A stretch of DNA of 64,000 nucleotides from Psychrobacillus sp032154225 (GTDB taxonomy: Bacteria > Bacillota > Bacilli > Bacillales_A > Planococcaceae): NCBI RefSeq assembly GCF_032154225.1, contig NZ_JALDYF010000003.1, forward strand, positions 124,001 to 188,000. The letters are read 5' to 3'. How positions within the stretch are numbered: the first letter of the stretch is position 1; the number at the start of each line of letters is the position of its first letter. The position numbers and the translations under genes were made by a program. Below are positions 24,123 to 32,664 of this stretch, piece after piece. Below the pieces are notes generated by a model. That model ran no database searches. It was given only the letters and a program-made list of their open reading frames with translations, and was not told the origin of the DNA.

Positions 24123-25161
24123 ACAACAATTTGTAAATGAACTGGAACTTGCATTAGCTAGACTTTCGTCCGATGAACGAAATGATATTATTTCCGATAT
24201 AAGAGAGTATTTCACTATTGGTCGAGAAGATGGGAAATCAGATAGTGACATCGCAGCTTCTCTAGGTTCTCCAAAAGCAATTGCAGAGGAGTTACTTGAA
24301 AATCATATACCAGTACCTGAGAAAATCGACACAGATAATAAAGTTATCCGTATTCCCGATGCTACCTTCTCGAACGTTATGATGGATATCGACTTCGGTG
24401 CTTTAAGCGTCTTTCCTTCTGATACAGACGAAACGATTGTAGAACTAATAGGAGAGCACGATAAGCTCGAGCTAACTGCTAAAGTAGTACACGATACTTT
24501 GTCTATTCAATTAAAATCGAAGAAGTTCAAGTTGTTCAGTTTTATCTTCCTTCTCAAAGAACTGAAAGTAAATGTAGCACTTCCTAAAAAGCTGTATACA
24601 ACGATCATTATGAAAACAGACAATGGCCGCATTCGCGCAGAAAAAATACTTGGTAAGTCCATTAAAGCAACTTCCGATAATGGGAGCATTGGCTTGAGAG
24701 AATTTGCTGCAAATGTTTTAGAAGTAGAAACAGATAACGGACGAATCGAAGTGGATAAAGTCCAAGCAGATAAGCTTTCTACGAAAACTGATAATGGCAG
24801 AATTGAACTGCGTAACATAGATGCCGAAAAAATTGTTTCTGAAACAGACAATGGACGAATCCTGATGGAATACGTTAATGGAGATATTATCGGGAAAACA
24901 GATAACGGTAGAATTTCACTACTGACGTCCAGTCTAGATCGCATGATCCAGTTAGACACAGATAATGGAAGTATCCAAGTCGAAACAGAAAATAATCCCA
25001 CGGATGTAACGATTCATACGAAAACAGATCACGGTAGAATTAGTGTGTTCGGTGAAAAAAATTCACGCACTGTATTTGGTAGCGGTACGAACACAGTCAA
25101 ACTTTCTTCTGATAACGGCAAAATCACCGTTATGAAGACTAATGCCAGCGTGTTTAACTAA
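24115..25161 (+). CDS. HAAS-domain and DUF4097 beta-repeat protein
   Basis: 348 aa. The N-terminal HAAS/DUF1700-like helical domain (about 1-65, LSSDERNDIISDIREYF and SLGSPKAIAEELL) normally pairs with PadR. The C-terminal DUF4097 domain (about 80-345) is built from nine copies of a turn motif like TDNGRI, one per beta-helix coil. There is no signal peptide and no clear membrane helix, unlike many HAAS proteins. Function unknown; HAAS proteins may sequester or signal to their PadR partner. Confidence 0.82.
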   Translation: MTEQQFVNELELALARLSSDERNDIISDIREYFTIGREDGKSDSDIAASLGSPKAIAEELLENHIPVPEKIDTDNKVIRIPDATFSNVMMDIDFGALSVFPSDTDETIVELIGEHDKLELTAKVVHDTLSIQLKSKKFKLFSFIFLLKELKVNVALPKKLYTTIIMKTDNGRIRAEKILGKSIKATSDNGSIGLREFAANVLEVETDNGRIEVDKVQADKLSTKTDNGRIELRNIDAEKIVSETDNGRILMEYVNGDIIGKTDNGRISLLTSSLDRMIQLDTDNGSIQVETENNPTDVTIHTKTDHGRISVFGEKNSRTVFGSGTNTVKLSSDNGKITVMKTNASVFN

Positions 25162-25218
25162 TAAATTGAGGATCTCGGAACGTGATTGACCGATTATCGC
25201 GTCTTATTGTCCAATTAC

Positions 25219-25269
25219 AAAAAGACTGGCCTAAAGTCGATGATAGATCGACTTTGAGCCAGTCTTTTT
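25219..25269. terminator. Bidirectional terminator
   Basis: Long stem AAAAAGACTGGC / GCCAGTCTTTTT with an inner AAAGTCGAT/ATCGACTTT helix, between convergent genes. Confidence 0.9.
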
Positions 25270-26041
25270 AAAATACTACTTTCTCCTCCAGGTTTCTCCA
25301 CAAATGATGTGCTTCTCTAGCAATATGCTCCAGCAAATTAGGTGGAGCTGTTGTAACAGCGGCACAAGCTTTAATTAGTTCACTTAACTCCAATTTAAAC
25401 GCTTCTAATGCCTTCGCTTCCTTGATGACCATTTGGTTAAACGTATTTAAAATTGGTGATATTTCGTTACGTGGATGTCGGATTATTGTTCGAAGTGCAT
25501 TTGCTTGAAGAAAGAGGTTTTCAAACTTCTTTGTCTTTGCTCTTACCTCATCATGCAACTCATAGTTAGATGCATCTACATAATGACTTATAAAGATAAG
25601 ATGATCTAGCATTTGTCTTAACCAAAAATAGTTTTCATGGATAGTTGCGTCTGCAGGTGTAACAGTAGCACCCGTTTCTATTAATTTGAATACTTGTTGT
25701 GCTTCTTCTGCTTCTCGGATCATATGGTCCAACAGCGATACAGGTGTAGAAATAATAACCTCACAGCGTAATGCTTTATCCATCGTATGGAGGAGTAAAT
25801 CCTTAAATTCATGCGTTGAACTTTTAGCTTCATTCAGCAAATGAACGATATCTCCTGATTTGGATTCCGCTTGTCGAAATATTCCTCCCATTCTTTGGAC
25901 CATCTGATGATTTGCACGAGCAAGTTCCATTTCATGGTGGCTTATTTCCCTGTCAAAAAACTCCCCATGCTCAAAGTTGTTGCGCACCCAAAAGTCGATT
26001 ATTCCAAACGTGTCTCTATCATAATTATCCGTATAAGGCAA
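25268..26041 (-). CDS. DUF2935 family protein
   Basis: 257 aa, all-helical, two related halves of about 125 residues (FWVRNNFEHGEFFDREI and YFWLRQMLDHLIFISHYV). Conserved Glu and His resemble di-iron or hemerythrin-like bundles, but this is inference. The family is found in Bacillus and Clostridium with no assigned function. The TTG start at 26041 follows GAGGTGGAG. Confidence 0.82.
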   Translation of the reverse strand: MPYTDNYDRDTFGIIDFWVRNNFEHGEFFDREISHHEMELARANHQMVQRMGGIFRQAESKSGDIVHLLNEAKSSTHEFKDLLLHTMDKALRCEVIISTPVSLLDHMIREAEEAQQVFKLIETGATVTPADATIHENYFWLRQMLDHLIFISHYVDASNYELHDEVRAKTKKFENLFLQANALRTIIRHPRNEISPILNTFNQMVIKEAKALEAFKLELSELIKACAAVTTAPPNLLEHIAREAHHLWRNLEEKVVF

Positions 26042-26157
26042 AACTCCACCTCTTTCTAAGTGATACCAGCCTAGTATCCTATGATGGGCATTTGCCTTAT
26101 GTTCCTACAAAATTAATTCTTTAGCTTCAAATGCACAGAGTTGTTCAGTACTTATTA

Positions 26158-27294
26158 CTAATACGTGCGGACCGGCACAATTAATTGCAAAACTGCATCA
26201 TCGTGGATGGAATTAATTATAAACGGACGCATCGCACCTGCCAATTGAATGGTTACATCCTGTCCATCCAATGCTCTTAATGCATCCATCATATATTTTG
26301 CACTAAATGATATTTTTATCTCTTCTCCTACGAATGTCGTTGATTGAATTTCTTCTTCCACTTCTCCAATTTCAGGAGAGCTAGACGATATTTCCACAAT
26401 ATTACCTTCTAATGAAGATAATCGAACAATATTATTGCGTTCTTCACGCGCTAATAAAGAAGCACGGTCTATAGCATGGAATAATGCCTTGCCGTTCATA
26501 GTAACCGTTGTTTTGTATTCAGTCGGAATTAAGCGAGATGTATCTGGATAATTCCCTTCTAGTAAACGGGAGTAGAACAACACATTCGCCGTTTTAAATA
26601 ACACTTGCTGGCTCGTCATGGCAATATGAACAGGATGAGAAGAATCTCCGATGATTTTGCTTAAATCATTTAAACTCTTCCCAGGAATAACAACACTATA
26701 TTCTCCTTCTGGTAGTTGCTCTAATGTCACTTTACGACGAGCAAGACGATGACTATCTGTAGCAACACAAACAAGCTCCCCATTCTTCACCTGCCAGTGA
26801 ACACCTGTTAATACAGGTCGACTTTCAGAGGAAGATACAGCAAATACTGTCTCACGAACAATTGATTTTAATAAATCAGCTGGAATAATGAACTGACGAT
26901 CATCTTGAATTTCAGGGAGCAATGGATATTCAGAAGGCTCTTGCCCAATTATATGAAACTCTGACTTCCCAGAGCGAATATACGTATGACAATTTTCTTT
27001 CACTTCAATCTCTACATCACTTGTTGGTAGCTTACGTATGATTTCATTAAACATACGTGCTTGTACAACAATCGAGCCTTCTTCAATAACGCGAATCACT
27101 TGATCCCCATTTTCTTCGGCTTTAATAAACGTTTGAATCGTTATATCGGAATCACTACCTGTAAGGCGTAACCCAACTTCCGTAACTTCTAGTTTTATTC
27201 CAGTCAAAATCGGGATGGTTGTTTTCGAACTAACCGCTTTCATTACATCATTTAATCCATCCAATAAATGTTGACGCATAATTTCAAATTTCAT
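26158..27294 (-). CDS. dnaN: DNA polymerase III beta subunit (sliding clamp), stand-alone copy
   Basis: 378 aa, full length, three clamp domains. Recognisable segments are MKFEIMRQHLLDGLNDVMKA, TTIPILTGIKLEV, ATDSHRLARRK and the C-terminal MRPFIINS and QLIVPVRTY. It forms the ring that tethers DNA polymerase. The usual dnaA-dnaN-recF neighbourhood is absent: here it stands alone between DUF2935 and a GNAT gene, so it is probably a second paralogue. Shine-Dalgarno GGGG at normal spacing. Confidence 0.88.
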   Translation of the reverse strand: MKFEIMRQHLLDGLNDVMKAVSSKTTIPILTGIKLEVTEVGLRLTGSDSDITIQTFIKAEENGDQVIRVIEEGSIVVQARMFNEIIRKLPTSDVEIEVKENCHTYIRSGKSEFHIIGQEPSEYPLLPEIQDDRQFIIPADLLKSIVRETVFAVSSSESRPVLTGVHWQVKNGELVCVATDSHRLARRKVTLEQLPEGEYSVVIPGKSLNDLSKIIGDSSHPVHIAMTSQQVLFKTANVLFYSRLLEGNYPDTSRLIPTEYKTTVTMNGKALFHAIDRASLLAREERNNIVRLSSLEGNIVEISSSSPEIGEVEEEIQSTTFVGEEIKISFSAKYMMDALRALDGQDVTIQLAGAMRPFIINSIHDDAVLQLIVPVRTY

Positions 27295-27403
27295 CCTCTT
27301 ACCCCACTTTTATACTTAATATGTTACAGATTTTTCACCTTGCTAATTACCCCATCAAAGTTAATGTAACATTATGAAAATTCATTTGCACTACGTTTTT
27401 CTA

Positions 27404-27441
27404 AAATAAAAAGCCCTACCATTAAAAAACTGTGATAGAGC
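27404..27441 (-). terminator. Terminator of the GNAT gene
   Basis: On the minus strand GCTCTATCA pairs with TGGTAGGGC (with G-U pairs), followed by TTTTTATTTT. Confidence 0.7.
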
Positions 27442-27474
27442 CCCAATGTTCGTTTACTATTAAGTTGATATGAA

Positions 27475-28326
27475 TTATTTTTCAAGCTTCAAATGAACAG
27501 AGTCAATAATTTTTTGATATCCAATTTCTTGATAAATTTTATTGGACGTCGGATTCAGCATATCCGTGTAGAGCACGCAAAATTGAAATTCTTCAAGTAA
27601 TTCTTTACTTCCTGCGGCTACCATTGTTCGAGCATATCCCTTTTTACGCTGTTCTTTCGGTGTAAATACAAGTGAAACAGTTACTCCGTGTTCTGTTGGT
27701 CGTGCTTTTTTCATCATCGATACAGTTTCCCCATTATGTTCCCAAAGGAAGACTTCTTGATTGTCGACCATTTGTTTTACATGCGTTTGTACTTCTGCAT
27801 GATTCTTACTAGGAGGAAGACCAGTATCTTGTACGAATAAGTGATACCATGCTTCTACTAAAACGCGATCTTGTTCATTCGCATAGCGCCATGCACCAGG
27901 GCTCATTTCAATCGAATCGTCTACTTGATCTAAACGATATAATCCTTGATCCATCAAAATCGAAGCACTTTGCCCTGTTTGTTCCTGCCATTTTTCTGCA
28001 AATGAGTATGCCCATTCCTTTCCACTAATGATAGATTCAACAGGAATAGACTGCTTGATTAACTCGGAAATAACTAGATCAATGCATACTTCCATTCGCT
28101 CTTCGTTTACAAAAATAATATTGAGTGGGTGTGGGGGAGTCATTTGAAAAAGAGCGAGCAATTCACCTTCTTCTTCAATCGATGCCATGAAAGGATTTTC
28201 ATAATTTCCTTGTCGAATTCCTTGAAGCACCCCTAAAAACAAACTAAACTTATCTTCGTTTTTTTCTAAAAAAGGCATTGCCACTTGTGCAAAATCATCT
28301 GCGCTGTCATATTGCTGAAAATTCAT
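27475..28326 (-). CDS. GNAT family N-acetyltransferase
   Basis: 283 aa. The C-terminal GNAT domain has the acetyl-CoA loop VFTPKEQRKKGYARTMVAAGSKEL and the ILYTDMLNPTSNKIYQEIGY-like end; the N-terminal half is a degenerate second GNAT-like domain. Substrate unknown. ATG 28326 follows AGAGGGGG. Confidence 0.82.
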   Translation of the reverse strand: MNFQQYDSADDFAQVAMPFLEKNEDKFSLFLGVLQGIRQGNYENPFMASIEEEGELLALFQMTPPHPLNIIFVNEERMEVCIDLVISELIKQSIPVESIISGKEWAYSFAEKWQEQTGQSASILMDQGLYRLDQVDDSIEMSPGAWRYANEQDRVLVEAWYHLFVQDTGLPPSKNHAEVQTHVKQMVDNQEVFLWEHNGETVSMMKKARPTEHGVTVSLVFTPKEQRKKGYARTMVAAGSKELLEEFQFCVLYTDMLNPTSNKIYQEIGYQKIIDSVHLKLEK

Positions 28327-28395
28327 AATTATATCCCCCTCTTTATCGTTGTATGTTAATATAACCTAAAATACAATTTGATGGGAGTCCTTTTT

Positions 28396-29148
28396 ATGAA
28401 AATTGTTTCTATTCGTGATATTCATATTGGAGAAGGCATTCCAAAAATTTTCATCCCACTTATGGGAAAGACAGAGGAACAACTTCTTTTAGAAATTAAA
28501 ATAATTCAGCAACAAAGTCCCGATATAGTAGAGTGGCGAGTCGATGTTTTGGACGACGTTGAAGATATACATACTGTAATACAGACTCTTTCTTCGATCC
28601 GCAAGGTGTTATATCCTACTCCAATACTTTTTACGTTTAGAAGTCATCGCGAAGGTGGAAATAACAAAATCGAAGACGCTTACTATAAACAACTTTTGAA
28701 AACGGTTATACAAACAAAAGAAGTTGATTTGATAGATGTGGAAATGTTTTCTGCCGACGTAGAAGACATTGTGCAAACCGCAAATGACCATGAAGTATAT
28801 ATTGTCATGTCCAATCATGATTTTGAAAAAACACCTGTAAAAGAAGAAATCATTTGGAGATTAAGAAGAATGCAGGAGCTTGGGGCGCATATACCTAAAA
28901 TTGCAGTAATGCCTAAAAATCCCGCTGATGTGTTAACGCTTTTAGATGCTACATACACGATGAAATCGTTATATGCGGACCGACCAATCATTACGATGTC
29001 CATGGCTGCTACAGGAGCTATTAGCCGAGTAGCAGGACAAGTTTTTGGCTCCGCTGCCACGTTCGGCTCTGGGGTGGAAGCATCTGCTCCCGGTCAAATA
29101 CCAGTGAGCGAGCTTAGAAAAATGCTACAGATTTTTCAATTGAACTAA
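28396..29148 (+). CDS. aroD: 3-dehydroquinate dehydratase, type I
   Basis: 250 aa. Class I (Schiff-base) dehydroquinase of the shikimate pathway. Visible are the substrate-binding EWRVD, the catalytic His in IVMSNHDF, the Schiff-base Lys in PKIAVMPK, and the C-terminal loop SGVEASAPGQIP. It is isolated from other aro genes. ATG 28396 follows GGGAG; upstream TTG/ATG starts have no Shine-Dalgarno. Confidence 0.93.
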   Translation: MKIVSIRDIHIGEGIPKIFIPLMGKTEEQLLLEIKIIQQQSPDIVEWRVDVLDDVEDIHTVIQTLSSIRKVLYPTPILFTFRSHREGGNNKIEDAYYKQLLKTVIQTKEVDLIDVEMFSADVEDIVQTANDHEVYIVMSNHDFEKTPVKEEIIWRLRRMQELGAHIPKIAVMPKNPADVLTLLDATYTMKSLYADRPIITMSMAATGAISRVAGQVFGSAATFGSGVEASAPGQIPVSELRKMLQIFQLN

Positions 29149-29156
29149 AAGTACTC

Positions 29157-29185
29157 AAAAATCTCTCCTACTGGAGAGATTTTTT
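29157..29185 (+). terminator. Terminator of aroD
   Basis: Perfect stem AAAAATCTCTCC / GGAGAGATTTTT with a 4-base loop and a T-run. Confidence 0.9.
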
Positions 29186-29187
29186 AT

Positions 29188-29247
29188 GATTGTCCGGTTT
29201 TATGGCCTTATTGTCCAGTTCTGCACATTGATTGTCCAATCCTTTAT
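29188..29247. repeat. Degenerate tandem ATTGTCC repeat
   Basis: Three units about 21-25 bp apart each containing TTGTCC(A/G) (near 29190, 29212 and 29232). Related units (ATTGACCGATT, ATTGTCCAATT) stand at 25184-25215, also next to a terminator. Confidence 0.5.
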
Positions 29248-29690
29248 AATTGTTGAGATAACCGAATCATGTCCACACAAGCAATACCGTCTTCTACAAT
29301 TTCTTCTGCATAATTGATTGTGAAGAAGTCTTTGTCGATTCCAGTAATTCGAAATCCACATTTCTGGTAGAGAGCAAGTTGGCCAATGCTTGAGTTGCCC
29401 GTTCCTACTTCGATTGTGTCGTAGCCTTGTTGTCTTGCCTTTTTTATTGCATCCATGACAAGTAATTTTCCTATTCCTTTTCCTTGATGCTGCTCGGCTA
29501 CTGCAATATTGATCAGTTCCACCGTACCTGATTTTGTTGGTAGTAGCACGAATACGCCGACTATTTCCTCGTCCTGCTCAGCAACATAGCATTCCCCTTG
29601 CTCCAAGTATTGCTTAACTAACAACTCAGACGGATCTGCCTCTAGCAATAAATCCAGTGGATATGCTTCTTTTATTAATTTTATAATCAT
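29244..29690 (-). CDS. GNAT family N-acetyltransferase
   Basis: 148 aa. Classic acetyl-CoA site EQHQGKGIGKLLVMDAI and the C-terminal LALYQKCGFRITGID. It has an intact fold, unknown amine acceptor, and a GGGGGGAT Shine-Dalgarno. Divergently oriented to the glycosylase gene. Confidence 0.85.
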   Translation of the reverse strand: MIIKLIKEAYPLDLLLEADPSELLVKQYLEQGECYVAEQDEEIVGVFVLLPTKSGTVELINIAVAEQHQGKGIGKLLVMDAIKKARQQGYDTIEVGTGNSSIGQLALYQKCGFRITGIDKDFFTINYAEEIVEDGIACVDMIRLSQQL

Positions 29691-29751
29691 TTCATATCCC
29701 CCCTACTTCTCTATTTTAACTTATAATGAACCAAAAAGGAGTTGTCCATAT

Positions 29752-30666
29752 ATGCTTTGGAAAGAACAAGATGAGCGAATTATTTTATCCGTACCAACCG
29801 AATTTAGTTTCCAAAAAAACCTTCAATATTTGGCGAGATCCACAAACGAATGCTTGTTTTATGTGCATGACAATAAAATCAGAAAAGCTATTCCGATAGA
29901 TACATACACATTTCTTATTGAAATTAGCGAAAGAGATGACCATACACTACTTATCGAATTTTTATCTAATACAAGACCCACAGACAAAAACGTTCGTGAA
30001 CAAGTTGTTGCATATATTTTGGACTGGTTCGATATGCAAACGAAATTACAAGCATTTTATAAAATGGCGAAAACAGATCCGATATTGCAGCAAGCAATTG
30101 AGAAATTTCACGGATTACGAATTATGGGGATTCCAGATTTATTTGAAGCAATGGCTTGGGGTATACTTGGCCAACAAATCAACCTAACATATGCGTACAC
30201 ATTAAAAAGAAGATTAGTTGAAAAGTTTGGACGTTCTATTCCATTTGAAGATCAATTATATTGGGTATTCCCTACTCCTAGTGATATTGCGAAGCTAACT
30301 GTGGAGGATTTAGTGGACTTAAAAATGACCGTAAAAAAATGTGAATATTTAATAGAAGTTGCTCAATTAATAGACAAAGGTTTACTCACAAAAGACATGC
30401 TAATAGAAACAAATGATTTGAAAAAAGCAGAGAAAATACTAACAAACATTCGAGGAATCGGCCCTTGGACAGCCAATTATGTATTAATGCGTTGCGCGAG
30501 ATTTCCTTCTGCATTCCCAATCGATGACGTAGGACTGCATAATGCACTTAAACTAGTGACAAATTCCGAACAAAAACCATCAAAGGATGAAATCTTAAAA
30601 ATGTCCTTTCCATGGAAAGGCTGGGAAGCGTATGCTACGTTTTATTTGTGGAGGTTTTTATATTAA
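29752..30666 (+). CDS. DNA-3-methyladenine glycosylase, AlkA/YfjP type (HhH-GPD)
   Basis: 304 aa. An N-terminal AlkA-like domain precedes the HhH-GPD base-excision domain: helix-hairpin-helix IRGIGPWTANYVLMR and catalytic Asp in FPIDDVGLHNAL. It removes alkylated bases such as 3-methyladenine. No C-terminal iron-sulfur cysteine cluster is present. ATG follows AAAAGGAG. With the ATL protein at 23.4 kb it gives the region a second alkylation-damage function. Confidence 0.85.
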   Translation: MLWKEQDERIILSVPTEFSFQKNLQYLARSTNECLFYVHDNKIRKAIPIDTYTFLIEISERDDHTLLIEFLSNTRPTDKNVREQVVAYILDWFDMQTKLQAFYKMAKTDPILQQAIEKFHGLRIMGIPDLFEAMAWGILGQQINLTYAYTLKRRLVEKFGRSIPFEDQLYWVFPTPSDIAKLTVEDLVDLKMTVKKCEYLIEVAQLIDKGLLTKDMLIETNDLKKAEKILTNIRGIGPWTANYVLMRCARFPSAFPIDDVGLHNALKLVTNSEQKPSKDEILKMSFPWKGWEAYATFYLWRFLY

Positions 30667-30681
30667 GCATTAATCACAAAG

Positions 30682-30720
30682 AAAAAGCCAAATTCCATAA
30701 CTATGTATGGAATTTGGCTT
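30682..30720. terminator. Terminator between convergent genes
   Basis: Perfect 15-bp stem AAGCCAAATTCCATA / TATGGAATTTGGCTT. The T-run lies on the minus-strand side, so it mainly serves the DUF4179 gene. Confidence 0.8.
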
Positions 30721-30753
30721 GACATTAAATTCGCTTGCAAAATATAAACGAAA

Positions 30754-31779
30754 CTATTGTTTATTTTTTAGAGGCATAACCAATTCTAATTCTTTTATTT
30801 CTACTAAATAGCCTTGACTATCTCTACGACCTGGCTTGAGTGTAAATGATTCAGGTATCGTATCCATTGGGGGCAATGTTAGGATCACATGATGCCCATA
30901 ATTCCCAGGCATAAAACCATATTGAAATGTCAGTCCTTCATAGACTTTTCCATCACTATCCATCATATAAAGTTCAAACGCTGGCCATTTATCGTTCGCA
31001 TCCATTTCAACAGGATAATCCACCTTTAGATCTATTCTTGTTGCTAGTGGGGTAAATGTCACTTTATCAGCTGTTATCGTATACACTTTATCTAGTGTAG
31101 TTGCTGACACCTGCGGGAAGAATTCGAAAATTTCGCCCTCTACTTTTTCAAGAGGGAATACTACCTCCCACTCGCCCTCATAGCCAAATAAGTTTTCTCC
31201 ATGGACACCAACTTCAATTTTATCACCGTACTCATCGAAATTAGCAAATGACATTGAATGATGCTCAATAATTGTCTTTGAGTTTATATCATCTTGTCCC
31301 CCACCACCACTCGCTACCTTAACAGGCTGTCCATTAATTGTCACATTAGAAAAACTAACATCCGCCTCTCCCCAAGAAAGTGCTTTTTCACCAGTGTAAG
31401 CTACCGATACCATTAAACGGCTACCATCATACGCTGCTTCTTTTACAGTCATTGTTAAGCCATTTTGATTATCTTGTTTATCAATTATTGTTGCTAGTTG
31501 ATTGCTTTCAATTTTATCCGAGGCAATGTCCCTAAAATCCTTATAAATTGGTTTAAGCAATGGAATATTAGACAATGCTTCTGCCATGCCTGTAGAAACA
31601 AACCCTGATCCAAGTAGAGATAAACACAACCCACATGCAACTAGAATGGAACGCTTCGTCATGTTTCCTACTCTCCGTTTTTTCTTACCTTGAAATATAG
31701 CTTGTTTCTCTCTTTCCAATATCTTTTCAACTGGTACATGTATATTTTTTATAGATTGATCGAATTTTTCTTTATTCAT
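30754..31779 (-). CDS. DUF4179 protein, probable anti-sigma factor
   Basis: 341 aa. A short N-terminal cytoplasmic segment (about 1-40), one membrane helix (about 45-65), then an extracellular part with DUF4179 (about 60-150) and a DUF5643-like beta domain (about 225-335). This layout and the 4-bp overlap (ATGA) with the upstream ECF sigma gene argue that it holds the sigma factor at the membrane until a surface signal arrives. The signal is unknown. Confidence 0.8.
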   Translation of the reverse strand: MNKEKFDQSIKNIHVPVEKILEREKQAIFQGKKKRRVGNMTKRSILVACGLCLSLLGSGFVSTGMAEALSNIPLLKPIYKDFRDIASDKIESNQLATIIDKQDNQNGLTMTVKEAAYDGSRLMVSVAYTGEKALSWGEADVSFSNVTINGQPVKVASGGGGQDDINSKTIIEHHSMSFANFDEYGDKIEVGVHGENLFGYEGEWEVVFPLEKVEGEIFEFFPQVSATTLDKVYTITADKVTFTPLATRIDLKVDYPVEMDANDKWPAFELYMMDSDGKVYEGLTFQYGFMPGNYGHHVILTLPPMDTIPESFTLKPGRRDSQGYLVEIKELELVMPLKNKQ

Positions 31780-32306
31780 AATAGATAACCCTCCTTTAAT
31801 ATAGGTCTTAGCTCTTTTTTCGCTCTATTCAAATGTGATTTCACAGTTCCTTCTGGATATTTCATGATCGTGGCTATTTCCTTAATAGACAGATCATGAT
31901 AATACCTCAACAAAATAATAGTCTTAACTGGAGGATTCAAATATTTAAAGGCTTCCGATAAGTCCAATGAATGTGTTATGAAATCAACATTTTCAGGAAC
32001 GATTAAATCAGCAAAGATTTCCTCATTATCTGTAGTAAAATGGCGAGACTCTTTCCGAATAAAATCAATTGATTTAAAAACTAGAATTTTGGTAATCCAA
32101 CTTGAAAAACTTTCAGGTTTATTTAATTTTTTTATAGAAGTATAAGCTATATAAATTGTTTCTTGATAGATATCCAAAGCATCTTGTTCATTTCTAACGT
32201 ACGCATAAGCTGTTCGATACAACTTTTGTCGAACTGAACTAATCAGTTGTTCAAATGCTTCGTCATCTCCCTTTTTTGCTTTTTGCACTATTTTTTTTAT
32301 ATCCAT
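31776..32306 (-). CDS. ECF-type RNA polymerase sigma factor
   Basis: 176 aa. Sigma region 2 (AYAYVRNEQDALDIYQETIYIAY) and region 4 (IILLRYYHDLSIKEIATIMK, then YPEGTVKSHLNRAKKEL) with nothing between, as in ECF factors. ATG 32306 follows GAGAGGAGAG; the longer frame lacks a Shine-Dalgarno. Translationally coupled to its probable anti-sigma partner. Confidence 0.9.
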   Translation of the reverse strand: MDIKKIVQKAKKGDDEAFEQLISSVRQKLYRTAYAYVRNEQDALDIYQETIYIAYTSIKKLNKPESFSSWITKILVFKSIDFIRKESRHFTTDNEEIFADLIVPENVDFITHSLDLSEAFKYLNPPVKTIILLRYYHDLSIKEIATIMKYPEGTVKSHLNRAKKELRPILKEGYLL

Positions 32307-32335
32307 TTCAACTCTCCTCTCCGTTACATAATAAA

Positions 32336-32362
32336 GTCGAACGAGAAAGTAAATCGGTTGCA
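32336..32362 (-). promoter_or_regulatory. Candidate ECF-dependent autoregulatory promoter
   Basis: On the minus strand TGCAAC (-35, AAC core typical of ECF promoters), 17 bp, then CGAC, about 30 bp upstream of the sigma factor start. Weak evidence without an independent second site. Confidence 0.4.
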
Positions 32363-32484
32363 AAATAAATAAGCAACATCACTATCTTACAATGCTTAGC
32401 CTTCTAAAGCTTTTACAATAGGAGCAGCAGTACTCCACTCCGTAAAACAATACACATACAGGATATGAACACATTTCAGTAAAA

Positions 32485-32608
32485 TAGATGAATGCAGTGA
32501 AAAGCGGCGACTTCTGCGGGAATAGCGTTAGTCGAAGACCCCACAACAAAGCGAGGATGCTTAGGTACCGCCCGCGGAAAGCGTCCACTTGTAACGTAAT
32601 CCATTCTA
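32485..32608. repeat. GC-rich intergenic repeat, copy B
   Basis: Shares with copy A (4.5 kb) the left part GCAGTGAAAAGCGGC, then GCGGGAA, and the right part GAAAGCGTCC, then TTGTAACGTAATCCA. GCGGCGACTTCTGCGGGAA also recurs, inverted, in copy C at 45.4 kb. Open frames across it have no family resemblance. Confidence 0.75.
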
Positions 32609-32620
32609 AATATGTATATA

Positions 32621-32659
32621 AAAAAATCCGTCCCTCTCAATCGAGAAGGACGGATTTTT
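32621..32659. terminator. Terminator downstream of the copper amine oxidase-like gene
   Basis: Stem AAAATCCGTCC / GGACGGATTTT with A- and T-runs at both ends. Confidence 0.85.
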
Positions 32660-32664
32660 CATTA

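Noticed and set aside
24507..25001. 164-aa open frame opposite the DUF4097 gene, with repeated LPLSV-like segments
   Set aside because: The repeats are the reverse complement of the TDNGRI codons; there is no Shine-Dalgarno and no family resemblance.
24620..25130. Regular short repeats that might look like a CRISPR array
   Set aside because: They are in-frame codons of the beta-helix turns with diverged third positions; no constant spacer-repeat structure.
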